64,000 nucleotides of DNA from the NCBI GenBank assembly GCA_964019155.1, contig OZ025241.1, forward strand, positions 23,171,818 to 23,235,817, written 5' to 3'. Position 1 is the first letter of the stretch. Each line of letters starts with the position of its first letter. The notes under the pieces are model-generated. The model searched no databases. It had not been told where the DNA came from and saw only the letters and a list, made by a program, of their open reading frames with translations. Origin of the DNA: Osedax fenrisi (taxonomy: Eukaryota; Annelida; Polychaeta; Sabellida; Siboglinidae). The position numbers and the translations under genes were made by a program. Positions 21,331-36,400 of this stretch are shown piece by piece.

Positions 21331-24162
21331 TTAATGATTATGGGTAGAGAGAAAAGAAGAAGTAAGATTTATAAATCTTTTGTGGGATCTAATAGAACGA
21401 ATGGTAGGAGGGAGGGAATTCCATAGGGTTGGACCGGAATTTTTAAAAGCTCTAGAATTTAGGGAAGTTTTACTAGAGTTCTGGGAGATAAGTAGAGGAG
21501 CATTTTGGTAACGAAGAGAAGATAATATAGTACGTTTTTTAATTAGATCAGAGATATAGCTAGGGGTAAAAGAATATATTGATTTATGGATTATAGATAG
21601 TATACGTAATTTACACCTGAGTGAGAAGGGTAGCCACATACGAGATGATTGATGAGATGTTGTAGTAGAGTGATCCAGTCGAGTTAAACATTAAGTAGTA
21701 CGTATTGAGGAACGGATAATCCGATTAAGTGGAGCAGTAGCTTTAGCAGGAAGTAAATTCAGTAGGGAAGAACAGTAGTCAATACGTGAAAGTACAAGAG
21801 CATTAATTAGAGTTTTAGTAAGGTTTCTGGAAAGTGATGTCCGTATTTTTTTAATTCTGAAGAGATGAAAGTTGGATGATTTTGTAATGGATGATATGTG
21901 ATTCTTAAATGATAATTTGTCATCAAATACTAATCCTAGGTTTTTGGAGGAATGAGAAGGAGAAATAATCATGTTATTTAGAGTAAAGTTAGGAAAGGAA
22001 GTTTCAGAAGTAGATATGTTAAGTACAGTAGTCTTAGAGGAATTAATTAGTAGTTTATTGGAGATGAGCCATAATCTTATGGAGTTAGCACACTCGATTA
22101 ATTCAGAGTTAATGGTATTATGAGAATTTATAGGGAAAAAGGTAAACAGTTGGATATCATCAGCAAAAATATGGTAGTGGATATTTGGAAATTTCTTAAT
22201 TAGATCAGCAATAGGGCGGATATAAATAGAAAAGAGGGATGGACCTAGAACAGATCCTTGGGGAATACCGTGGTTAAGAGGAGAAAGAGGCAAGTAAGAT
22301 TTGTCAATCATAATAGAGATATTCCTGTTAGTGAGATATGAAGTAAACCATTTTAATGCTAAGCCAGATATACCCATTAAAGTAAGTCGCGAGATTAATA
22401 TGTTATGGTCCAGGGTATCAAAAGCAGATGATATATCAAGTAGGATTAGCTGGCAACACGTGTTGCTATTTAAGGTAGATAATATAGTGTCAGTAATACG
22501 TAGGAGAGCTGTTTCGGTTGAATGACCCTTACGAAAAGCGCTTTGAAACGGGTCGAAAAGATTATTTTTATTTACATGGGCTATGAGTTGTTTGGAAACA
22601 ATTCTTTCTAATATTTTACTTAATAAGGGTAGGTGGGAGATCGGGCGATAATTGCTAAATGAGTTTGGGTCTAAGTTTTGTTTTTTTAGAATAGGGGATA
22701 TTATGGCAGTCTTGAGACAGGGTGAAACTTGGCCAGAGTTTAGTGAGTTCGTAATAATATCCAAGAAAATAGGAGAAAATAAGGGTGAAAGTTTGTGATA
22801 TAATGATAAAGGTAGGGGATCAGTGGGGGAGGTACAGTGATATTTCATGAGTAGGTCATTTACTTCATACAGTGAAGGAATAGTGAATGTACTTAATGAG
22901 TCAATATGATGGGTAATATATATGGTAGGATTGAGTATGGGTTGAGTAGATGCGCAAATAATATTATTAATGCTTGCAATTTTATGTTTAAAGAATTTTT
23001 CAAAAAGAGAACACAGTTGAAAATTTGACGTGTTAGGTAAAATGGGGAGGATTTTTTCATCTGGAGGAGAGAGAATTTTATTTGCTATTTTAAATAATTT
23101 GCGAGGATTGGAGGATATCAATGCTATCTTTTTGTTATAATAGATAGATTTTGAACGAGATATAGTAGATTTGTAATTTTTTCTAGCTAGTGATAGAGCT
23201 AATTTAGTTTCAGTAGAAGGATTTTTAAGAAATTTCTTCTCAAATTTTCGAACACTCTTCTTGAAGATGAAAAGTTCGTGGGAGAACCAGGGAGAAAAAG
23301 GGCGGTCGGTAATTAATGTAGTTTTTGTAGGTGCATGTATATTGATAATATTTAGGAGAGTGGAGTTTAGGAGTACCGGACAGAGGGAAGTTGAAGAAGA
23401 GATCTCAGTTTTGATATTGTTTACAAATCTTGGTAGGTCGATAGACTTAAAATCTCTATATGTAATACGTTTTCGTTTAATATTTTTGAATTTTAGATTT
23501 ATAGAGAATTCAATAATAAAATGATCAGTTAGTAGTTAAATTTTTTGAAAGGAGTTAGGGTTTATACATCTAATAAGAGGACTGGATAGGGGTGTAAATA
23601 TCATATCAAGTGTATTGCCACTAGAATGGGTAGGAAATGATATATGTTGGCACAAGGAAAGAGACTCAGTTAGGAGTTTAAAGTCACCATGGGGATAGAT
23701 GGGAGAATTATAGTGATAGTTTAAGTCACCAAGAACTATTGGTAGATAGGATGAAGATGAAGGAAGTTTATGGATAAAATCATGAAATTCATCAAAGAAT
23801 AAACTGGTTTCAGGTTTTGGGGGACGATAGATAACGGTAAGATGTAGAGTTAAGTTAGGAAGCTTGAGGGTCAGCGAAATACAATCACTATATGAAAAGG
23901 GGGGGAATGAAATGGATGGAGATAGGTAAAAATCATTACGTATCATAAATCCTACCCCACCACCACGGCCCGTTTGTCGTGGAGCGAGATAGAGTGTATA
24001 TCCAAAGTCCAAGATGGAGGCAAATATATCAGAGTCATTATTAGAAATCCAGGTCTCAGTCAATGCGATTATAATAAATTTTTGTAATTTAAGGTATGGG
24101 AACAGAAGGTATATATTTGATCTCAAGGAGCGAATATTGATCAAGGCTATATTAGAGGATAG
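21331..24162 (-). pseudogene. LINE ORF2: endonuclease and reverse transcriptase, two nonsense codons
   Basis: One continuous phase of about 940 codons broken only by TAA at 23538-23536 and TAA at 21693-21691; there is no frameshift. N-terminal APE-type endonuclease: INIRSLRSN, LTETWI (catalytic E), GRGGGVGF, VIYRPP, LGDLNYH, SGNTLDMI. Reverse transcriptase: NYRPISHLPLLSKILERIVS, LLDISSAFDTLDHNIL, GIPQGSVLGP, FADDIQL, then NLGLVFD and SRIDYCSSLL. The C-terminal part resembles the other copies (WLPFSLRCKLR, WNSLPP). There is no RNase H. The frame has no ATG near its start, so translation probably depends on ORF1 (see findings). Confidence 0.88.
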
Positions 24163-25145
24163 TCAGGCTTGAGAGGAAGAATTATTTATAAATGATTTCT
24201 TATAGTGATCAAAAGAATCAAACCATTTTGTTAGATCAGATTCAGGGATGAGAAAAGGGGGATATGAAAGAGGATTTTTTTTATCCCTAAGTTCAAATGT
24301 TTGGGAACGATTATTAAAAAATACTTTATACAAAATGGGCGTGAGTTTTTGTTTTAGGGCATGATATAGTACCTTACCAAGAAGTCTAGTAGAGTCAGGT
24401 AAATAATGACGAATAAATATATGCTTAAAATTACTATGTGGTGAGATTTTTAGAAGGGAGGAGAAACATATATCACGAGCAGAAATATTAGTGAAACGTA
24501 ATATAGCAGTACTGGTAAGAAATGAGGCAGAAGTAATATAATAATGTGGAAGTTTTATATAGTCAATTAATGATACTATGAAATTATAGTTAACTTCATA
24601 AGGAAGAAGGTGTTCAAGTACTAGTATGAGGGAATTATCTATGGAGCGTATGGATGAAGACTTTGAGGAAGTTGAACTAGATAATATAGGGGTTGGTGTG
24701 TGATTTGAGGAAAATTTTAAGTCCATTAGCTTTGGAATATTTCTAGAAGTATTAGCATTGGGCTGATGCTTGGGCTGGATATTAATAGTCGTAGTAGAAG
24801 AATATATATCAGATGTTATATTTGGCGTTACCTTGGAACAAGTATTATGTATAGATTTGTCAGTTAAAGTAGAAGGTGAATTGGCATAGTAATGGGTGGA
24901 GTAGTTGTATGATTAGTCGAAGTAAACTTATTTAAGGCTAGGCATGAGGAACATGAGAAGATGAAGTTAGGTGAATTAAATATAGCAATAGCATAAGCGG
25001 GAGGGGGGTTTTTAGAATGAAACCAGGATTTAGAAATAATAGCTGCGGGGTATAAACAATTATAATGTAAAATAGATGGACATGTTTTACATTTGAGATA
25101 ATATTCGCATGCGGGAAGGTTACAATGTGAACAATTTGAGGACAT
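24163..25145 (-). pseudogene. LINE ORF1 with a PHD-type zinc finger, one frameshift
   Basis: ATG at 25145 opens a frame with CSHC, CKTC, HYNC and later CSSC: the C4HC3 spacing of a PHD finger within the first ~70 residues. A single one-base shift near 24880 moves to a second frame running to TGA at 24165-24163, through a Ser/Thr/Pro-rich linker to a C-terminal region with YHALK and FELRDKK. PHD fingers in ORF1 are documented for CR1-like elements. The C-terminal region recurs at 3956-4174. The protein likely coats element RNA; that role is inferred from family knowledge. Confidence 0.75.
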
Positions 25146-25524
25146 GGTATACTTGAGATTGTGGGATTAAATTGAATGAAATAGATAATAATAAATATAA
25201 TAATAAATGTATAAAAACTGGTCGTAACAGGGATATTTTTGAAGAAGTTTGGTATTCAGTCCGTTTTGCTATATGACGAGTTGACTTGACAAGCACCGGT
25301 TGACTTTAGTAGGCTCCTGGTATGCTTGGTGGCAGCCGGGCAATGATGGTCCGATTGTCTGAGATTTAAGGCAGTGTATCGTCCGAGGTAGAATTGATGG
25401 ATCTGTATGTAAGTAAATACAGCAGTAGACTATCTAGGTGTAAGTTGGTAGCTAACCTCAAATGAAGGTTGGTAGATCCGACTACCAAAAGAAAATTCCC
25501 AAGGGAGATCCACGGGAGAATATC
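25146..25524 (-). promoter_or_regulatory. LINE 5' UTR (likely internal promoter)
   Basis: A GC-richer stretch just upstream of the ORF1 start, sharply different from the AT-rich flank that begins near 25525. LINE 5' UTRs normally carry the internal promoter. The role is inferred from position only. Confidence 0.5.
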
Positions 25525-25945
25525 AGTTATAATATTATTATAAACTACTAGTTAATTAATTTTATAAATAGTAAATAATGTAGCTAAGTATAAATATACA
25601 TAAACAGTATGTAATATATATTTGAATTTAATTAATTTATCGAATTTATAATTCTATTATCTTTGTGATTATTATTTATTTTTTAGGATTTTTATTTTGT
25701 TATAATAAAATGTAAACAAATACTAAATATAATTATATCTAATTAATATATGATTATAATTTAAAGACAACTATTATGTATTTCAAATAAGTTGGATATT
25801 AATATTAAATATATATTAATATAATAGATAATATAAAAAATAAATGAATACGTACTTATCTTTATAATAATAATACAATTAAAAGATATTTAAAATCTAA
25901 GCAGTTATTAACACAACTATATATTGGTTGCTATATAAACAAAGT

Positions 25946-25977
<32 letters not shown>

Positions 25978-26650
25978 CTTTTTTAATTGTGATATTATTT
26001 ATAATTATATCAGTGTATCAATTTTAATATTAAATAAAAAAAATCATAATTGGTATCTATAGATATCTATAATTATCGATTATAATCGAAAATAAATATT
26101 ATATTGAAATGTAATTGATATAATATAATAGGTATATATAATGATATAATATAATATAATAGTAATATAATAAGTAATATAATACGTATTAAAGCATAAT
26201 GTAAATTTTAATATACAGTATAATTAATATTATCTAAAATTAGTGAGATCGGAAATTATTGTTAGCTCATCGAGATGGCATATACTATATATCTAGCGAG
26301 GCAGCAATTATATTTATGTGCATTGTTTGTTTATAATATAATTGTGAAAGAAAGTCGTATACGTAGATCTATAGATGTTACAATGTATTTCATTTGAAGT
26401 AATTATAATATGAATTACTGATTTATTAATGTGTGTATTAATAATATATAATGTATACAATGTATTATTGTTTCTATGTTATTAATATTATAAACCATAT
26501 GTTTGGTAAATAGTTTATGTTAACAATTATATGTTTATGATTATATGATATTATTTATAATACATAATTTATAATAATTATTTATATATTTGTCAATAAA
26601 TATTGAATGTTATCTCATTCCTAAATTTCCATTCATTATTATATGATTTT
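25525..26650. other. AT-rich DNA, no gene seen
   Basis: Extremely AT-rich with (TA)n at 25948-25977 and TAATA-type low complexity near 26130-26190. Confidence 0.55.
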
Positions 26651-26799
26651 ATATCATATTATTCTACATATAGGTTGTATATATTTTCACCGTTGCATTA
26701 ATTTCCTAAGTCAGTTAATTTCCTAAGTCAGTTAACTGACTTAGGAAATTAATGCAACGGTGAAAATATATACAACCTGTATGTAGAATAATATGATAT
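26651..26799. repeat. Near-perfect 66-bp palindrome with an internal 17-bp duplication
   Basis: The right arm 26734-26799 is the reverse complement of the left arm with one mismatch. The left arm (26651-26733) is 17 bases longer because AATTTCCTAAGTCAGTT is present twice at the centre. There is no spacer. Confidence 0.95.
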
Positions 26800-26917
26800 A
26801 TCAATTGATAGAAAATAATTATAAAATATGACATAGTCTCTAGAAGCACATACGTATGAATGTTTACATTATTCAGAATAGTATACGTTATATAGAACAA
26901 TTAAAGTTACGCTCTCG

Positions 26918-27036
26918 ATATTCTATAGAATTTATTTAATGCATTTTATTGTTAACTTTTTTCATTGTTATTTCTATAGAATTCTATAGAATTTATTTAA
27001 TGCATTTTATTGTTAACTTTTTTCATTGTTATTTCT
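26918..27036. repeat. Tandem duplication of about 60 bp
   Basis: A unit beginning TTCTATAGAATTTATTTAAT and ending TTTTTTCATTGTTATTT occurs twice in direct orientation with almost no difference. Confidence 0.9.
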
Positions 27037-27312
27037 ATTTTAATTATTTCATCTAACTTAATGTAGTTAGATTATAATATTTATATATTGCTCAATTTTT
27101 TAACAACATTTTTGTTTATTCATATAAATTATTGTTATATTTATTTATCGACATTTTCTTTTATTATTTATTTTATATTTTATACACCATTTTCAAATGT
27201 ATTCAGTGAATAGTATTCACCAATAAAAACATATATAATTAATTATTAAATTTAGTTTATATTTTTTAATTATATTTTAATATTGTTAAATTCACTATAT
27301 CCTGCATACTGT

Positions 27313-27318
<6 letters not shown>

Positions 27319-27364
<46 letters not shown>
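27319..27364. repeat. (TA)n microsatellite
   Basis: About 23 TA units. Confidence 0.95.
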
Positions 27365-27365
<1 letters not shown>

Positions 27366-27648
27366 GCCGTTCGATATACAGACACACATTATAACATATA
27401 GTTCAGTGAAAAGTTTAATTTTATATTTACAATTCTAAATACTATTCTATTAATAATCAATAACACAATTAAAATTCGCTATACAATTCAACATCTTATT
27501 ATGCAATACATTTTGATTCATTTGATTTCTATAGAAATCGATATTTTTTTTATAAATATATTTTATATGTATCGTATATTCTAACACTACATTGATGTTC
27601 ATATTAATAAATTTATTATAAATATAACTTTATTAATGAAACATGTTC

Positions 27649-27726
27649 ACCGAATACGTCTACACCTAATACCATCTAGGAACGCTAAACAGTTCCTAGA
27701 TGGTATTAGGTTTAGAAGTATTCGGT
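27649..27726. ncRNA. Long hairpin, pre-miRNA-like (candidate)
   Basis: Two 35-base arms (27649-27683 and 27692-27726) pair with only two mismatches around the 8-base loop GCTAAACA. The inner 20 pairs (ACCTAATACCATCTAGGAAC with its complement) are perfect. Size and shape would suit a microRNA precursor or a small foldback element. No expression evidence, so the RNA call is tentative. Confidence 0.3.
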
Positions 27727-28107
27727 AGAAATAGAAGTAGGTATATATAATCACTTATCTATTAAGTATACTCTCACAATATATTGATAATAATACATAT
27801 TAGTAATCGATAATAAGATCATTTAATAATTATATTTCCGTATTAAATATATAACAAATATATTAATTTTCATAATTTGTGTTCAAAAAATGAATTAAAA
27901 TTAAAATAAATTAATGACACACATTAATTATAATAAATATCATACAATAAATATAATTAATTTTAAGATGTGTAGTTACTTGTATATATTTTAGGTTTAG
28001 ATCAAATAATTAAAAAAAAATAATAACCTAATACTACTTAAATATGTCACCCTCGTATTTTAAATATATTAACAACAAATAATATACATTCAATTATACT
28101 ACTACTA

Positions 28108-29756
<1,649 letters not shown>

Positions 29757-29889
29757 ACATATTTAAATCAAATTATGTAATCTATTATTTATTTTATTCC
29801 TATATATATATAAATAACGTAGATAGTATCTACTAGATAGTAGGTTACATTAGCAGGTTGCCATAGTTCACTATAGTGAACTATATATG

Positions 29890-30100
29890 GTGTAAATTAG
29901 TTTAAATCACTGAAATAAATTGAAGTATGCGTGATAAGTATTCTTATAGCGTGAAAATTGTATCATCAATATAACAATTCATTTGATTGGTTGAAAAATG
30001 ATAACTACTTTCGCCATCTATTGGATGTTTCACCCGGCCCGTATTAAAACCACCTGGCCCGTATTACAAACATTGTTTGCAATACGGGCCGGGCACATTT
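29890..30100. mobile_element. Fragment of a CGGGCC/CCCGTATT MITE
   Basis: Contains CGGCCCGTATTA, TGGCCCGTATTA and CAATACGGGCCGGGC within 80 bases, plus ATCACTGAAATAAA as in the element at 17179-17835. Only one end is recognisable. Confidence 0.6.
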
Positions 30101-30420
30101 TTCTTACATTTTATATAGATATATCTATTTAATATCTAGATATACTGATTTCATCATAATATCACACTTATTAATTCATAAATACCTACCGTACTTATTT
30201 GTTTATACTTCAGACGCGTACTTTATTATTTCAAACAAAAAAAATCAAGTGTCAATCACGTAGATATCGTATTTAATACGCATCTCATTCGTGACGATTA
30301 GTTTACGTAGGACATATGACGCAACTCGACTTCAAAGATAAAGACTACTATCGCCATATATACTTCGTAACCGGAGTCTTATAAGCATCGTCTGCCTAGA
30401 ATATCAACACACTCGTTGCC

Positions 30421-33400
30421 ATGCAGATTAAAACGCTAGTTTCCATGGTGACGTTGTTATCGGTAGTTCTACTGACGGACTCCATCTACATAATCAACGG
30501 TAGACTGATGCCGGGCACCGTCCAACCTAATATGTCTGATCGTTAGTCGTAGCAGTATTGCATCCATATTTCTATTATAACAGATATAGAAAATGCTATT
30601 ATACTACCGATTATTAATTCGACTCTATTATTATATATTTTTTGGAAAATGATATATCATTAATCGAACATATATACAAGTAAATATATACATATAGTTA
30701 CTTAGATGCTTAGTCCCGTGACGATGTTTTCGTAGGGGGAGCACATGATAATGACGAACACAACTTCCTACATTCTTCACGATCAGCAGTCTTATTTAGG
30801 ATTTTAGGAAAGTAAACGAATACGGATAGTGCCCGAATACAGACACTCTCGGTATCTCATAAACCATGAATCATACAAAAAAATTGTAATGAAAACATGT
30901 TCATATATATATAGTCTAAATAATTAATTTTTATTTTTTAATTATTAAAAATAGTGCTAATATATATCCAATAAACTTATTTTATTATTACGTTTTTAAA
31001 TTTATGAAAAAAAATTCAACTTAAAACCTTCTCAAGAATATACAAATGTATAAATATAAAATAATGCATTCTAAAAATTATATATATATAATTGCTATAT
31101 GTATTATAAAATATGCATTAAGTTATAATCATATATCAGGAGGTCATATAAGTTCCTAATACGGACACTATATATTTCTTAATATATTATATATATTATT
31201 CCCGTATACGGGCACCCTATAACCAATCAGCTCGCAGTGTATGGGCTATTCTGATTATCGTAAAAATATCGTGCGTTATAATATTAATACCACCAATAAA
31301 GCTAAATCTAAAAATGTTATTATTTAAATACTAAAATTGTATTATTAATTAAAAAAATAATAAAAATTAAAAAATTATTAACTAATTAAATTAAAATAAA
31401 TTATTCATAAAATTAATTATAAATAATGTAATTGTAATATATCTGATTCATCAATAATATATATTTTATCTAGTGATATATAGGGTGTCCGTATTCGGAC
31501 ATGTGTACCGAATATGGACACCCTCGTTATCTCTAGAATTAAAAGATTAAATAAAATTCTAAAATCACAATAATATCTATAATCATATAATATTAATATA
31601 TTGTAATTTTTGAATAAAATATTGAGTCATAAAATGTAAAGTCCATTTATTGTTAAAGTGTCCGTATTAGGTTACTTTCCCCTGTGGGGTAGATCGTAAA
31701 ATGTATAAGATAATCTGAAACTATTTTTTTTCTTTTTTTTCTTAAAACTTACATTCATATTCTATTCAGCAACAAACCAACATAGTTGTATCCATGTATC
31801 CTTAAATCAATCATAAGATCGAACTCACAGTTTAATCATCAAATACGTGTCTTATATCGGGGTAGGGCAAAGTGGACCGCACCTAATACGTACACTTTAA
31901 CAATAAATGGTCTTAACATTTAATGACTCATTATTTGTATTCAAAAATTTCTATATATTAATATTATATGATTATAGATATTATTATGATTTTAAAATTT
32001 TATTTAATCTTTTAATTCCATAGATAACGATGGTGTCCGTATTCAGTACCCATGTCCGAATAAGGACACCCTGTATTATAATACGGATACCCTATATACC
32101 ACTAGATAAACTATATATTATTGATGAATCAATCAGAAACTTACAATTACATTATTTATAATTAATTTTATTAATAATTTATTCTAATTTAATTAGTTAA
32201 TAATTTATTTATTTTTATTATTTTTGTAATTAATAATACAATTTAAGTATCTAAATAATACAAATTCTAGATTTTACTTTATTGATGGTATTAATATTAT
32301 AACGCACGCGATTGTTATGCAAATCAGAATAGCTCATACGTTGAGCGCTGATTAGTTATAGGGTGTCCGTATTAAGACATCTATAGTGTCCGTATTAGGA
32401 ACTGATATGACCTCTATGATTATAACTTAATGAATATTTGATAACAAATAAAGAAATTATAAATATAATTTTTAGAATGCTTTATTTTTTAATAATAAAG
32501 TGTTATATTTTATATCGATACATTTGTATATTCTTGAAAAGGTTTTAAGTAGAATTCTTTTTTTATAAATTTAAAAACGTAATAAAAAAATCAGTTTATT
32601 GAATATATCAGCAATATTTTGAATAATTAAAAAATAAAAAATACTTTTTTAGACTATTTATATAATTATGAATATTTTATTCATTACACATTTTTTGTAG
32701 GATTTATGGTTTTTGAGTTCCCGAGAGTGTCCGTATTCGGTTACTTTCCATTACGTTAATTAATATCTTATTTATGTTTAACATTGTTGACTGTTAAAAA
32801 CTATAATATTTATCGAAATAAAACTAATAAACCTCCACGGTAAACATTTTAAAGTTAGACGATTTTTTATAATTTTAAAGAAAGTTATACCATTTACCAC
32901 CTAAAAGCTAATTTATATTATATAAGTATAATTCGTCTTAATAAAGTCGACACACGTGCTCCGCTTCATAGAGAAGTTGTACATTGTTCACCTAATAAAT
33001 ATATAATTTAAGGGGGTTTTTAAAAGGGGTTTCACACCAACTCGAACGCAAGTATTAACTCTAATAATTAAGTAAAAAATCCCTTTTACCGAGATTTAAA
33101 TAATATAGTTAAACTTTAACCTCTAATAAATAGGCAACCCCTTTAAATATACATTAATGGTTAACGCTTTTATTATGTGTTTTATATTTAATATTATTTG
33201 TAATAGTATAATACCTAAACGGGGAAAGGAATATTCTATGTACTACGTAAACCATTAATTATAACATACATTATTAATACGTATTTAATCCATAGGTACA
33301 GAACCAGCAATAATAATAGAAAATCGACACGTTCGTGATACCGATGTTTCTGATTCCGACGAACTTTGCAATTTTACTGAAGTGAAAATATTAGAACATA

Positions 33401-36400
33401 ATGAAATATGTTGCGAAGGAGTTATTTTAACGAAGAAGTCACCAAATGTTATACATATATATATATATATATATACATACAATTTTTAATATTAATTAAT
33501 AATACCTATATGTAGCTATATATAGGGTACCTAAATATAGGGAACTTATATAACCTACCTAAGTCAACTCAAATAATTGTCTATATTATTTATGTTTTTA
33601 TAATGCGTTAAATTTAATATAATAATTATATAATATCCAGGTTCACTTTATACCTACTTTAAGTATGATTACTTGTCGACACAGCGATTCTAAATTAAAT
33701 CAATATTTGATACCCAATATTAACTAAACGCTGGCTCAATCGCATATCTTTACTTGAGAAACTTGAGATTATAAAAAGCATGATTGTATATCTTTATAAA
33801 TACGTAGTTTACATAGGCATAATTAAGTAGGTTCAGTTTTTAGTTATTGATCATAAGGGTATCACTTAATGTTTGGAGTATTTCTGTCACTATGGTTTAA
33901 TTTATTATTTTATAGGCAGTATTCGACCTGCAAAAGAGATTACAAAAACAATGACTATAAATATTTTAATATATAAAAATACGGAATTTTATATATTTAA
34001 TTCATGTGCCAATTACATTTAAAACAAATTATTTAAAAAAAAGAGCTAATTAATTCAACTTAATGATTATACACCTATAATATATTTTATTTTTCATTAA
34101 AATAATGAATAAATTACCATTTTTTATTTTATAAATGAATTTGTTTCTATTATATTTCTTGTAATATTACACTTAATTAAGTATAATTATACACTTATTA
34201 TCATTATGTATATATATATATATAATTTTATATCTTAGATAATGTTTTAAAATTAAAATTAAAATAATTTTTTTTACCGCCATTTCCTGTAAAATTCCTA
34301 GAAAATCGAAAAAAAAATATTGTACAACTTTTTCTTATTTAAAAATATATAATTAAAACCATAGTTCAAGAAATAATTAAAAAACAATTTATAATGAAAA
34401 ATCGAAGTTTCAAAATATATCATCAATATTACACTTTAATTAAGGTGCGTAAGGTATACCTTACGCTCCATAGAGCGTTTTTGAAAAACTGTCTATCTCG
34501 CTCACAGTATACTGTCCTACCTATAGGTCATAAATGTTATAATAAACACATTTTGAAGTTTAATCATAAAATATGTAATATTTATAGAGCAATAAGCACT
34601 TTAATTAAGACATATTTGCATTTATAATATAATGTAGTTTCCCTTTTTATTTATATTTTTATATATTTGTGCATGTGTGCATTGTCATAAAAATTAAATA
34701 TTTGTCTTATATATCCTAAGTTTATAACTATATTATAATATTAATAAAGTAAAAAATTGAGTAAAAATATCTAATTAATTTACATTTTTTTAAATGACTG
34801 GGGATAAGTAACCGAATATGGACAGTTCCCGAATACGGACACTGAAAAAAACCATGAATCGTACACAAAAATGTTTAATGAATAAAATATTCATAAAAAT
34901 ATAAATAGTCTAAAATGTATTTTTTATCATTTAATTATTCAAAATGTTGCTTATATATACAATAAATATGATTTTTGTATTACGTTTTTAAATTTATGAA
35001 AAAAAAATTCAACTTTAAACCTTCTCAAGAATATACTAATGTATCGATATAACATATAACATTATATTATTAATAATAAAGCATTCTAAAATTATATATA
35101 TAATTTCTATATTTGTTATAAAATATTCATTAAGTTATAATCATATATCTAGAGGTCATATAAGTCCCTAATACGGACACTCTATATGTATCAATACGGA
35201 AACCATATAACCAATCAGCGAACAGCGTATTAACTATTCCGATTTTTATAAAAATCGCATGCGTTATAATATTAATACCACCAATAAAACTAAATCTAAA
35301 ATGTGTATTATTTAGATAATTAAATTGTATTATTAATTAAAAAAATAATAAAAATAAATAAATTATTAACTAATTAAATTAGAATAAATTATTAATAAAA
35401 TTAATTATAAATAATCTAATTGTAATTTGTCTGATTGAGTCATAACTAATATATAGTTTATATAGTAGTATATAGGGTGTCCGTATTATAATACAGGGTG
35501 TCCGTATTCTGACATATGTACCGAATAAGGACACCCATGTTATCTATGGAATTAAAAGATTAAATAAAATTATAAAATCACAATAATATCTATAATCATA
35601 TAATATTAATATATTTTAATTTTTGAATACAAATAATGAGTCATAAAATGTTAAGACCATTTATTGTTAAAGTGTCCGTATTAGGTTACTTTCCTCATAG
35701 TTTATCATATTATTTTGTTGATACATTATTTTAATTAAGCATAAAATTTGTTATGAACTTATAATATTTCATATACATCATAATACAAAAAAATATTACC
35801 AACAATTTTAATTTTTGTTAAAATTCTCAATAAAAGTAATTTTTTGAGTTTCAAGTAGGTTTCAAGTAGAGTCCCTATATGCTGTTTTTATATTAATTCT
35901 TATAATATTATTGTTATATAATGATGATAGACATATGTAATATAACATATTTTGTTATTGTTCCATTGATCATTTTTTTTTTGATTTAGAAAAAATTTAA
36001 AAATTAAATTAACATTTAATTTAATTATTTTAAAAAAGTTTTTTTAATATTTTGTAATGGTTTTTTTATATAATACATATAACATATATACATGCAAAAA
36101 CGTAATTTGTACTTGTAAACAAATTTTCCTTTCGATGATCTATAATTTAAATTTGTTCGTTATTTTTCAATGTAAATTCCTATCTTTTTAATACTGTCAA
36201 TGGCAGTCTGTCATTGCTTTCTGAGGTTTGTATTATTATTATATCTGGAATGATTAAGAGGAGTTATTCCAATATAGATGGCACTTATCTATAAAGGGAA
36301 CTTAAAAATTTGCCAAAATAGTCTATCCTAGTGCTCCAATAATTAATGTTGTTTGTTTTATTCAATAAATTATGTTACCTAATATACTTATTCTAAAATT

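Larger units (their letters stand above)
21001..25524 (-). mobile_element. Near-complete L2-like LINE
   Basis: About 4.5 kb on the - strand: a GC-richer 5' UTR (about 25146-25524), ORF1 (25145-24163, one frameshift), ORF2 (24162-21331, two in-frame stops), a 3' UTR and a (ATC)n tail next to (TA)n. ORF1 and ORF2 lie in one phase, separated only by a TGA followed by CTA. The few lesions suggest a young insertion. No target duplication is evident because the 3' end lies in (TA)n. The right limit is estimated from composition. Confidence 0.85.

Noticed and set aside
33640..33730. Possible extra exon of the galaxin-like gene after ATATCCAG
   Set aside because: Open for 28 codons but its phase and sequence do not improve the cysteine pattern; the 33447/37674 join gives the expected spacing without it.
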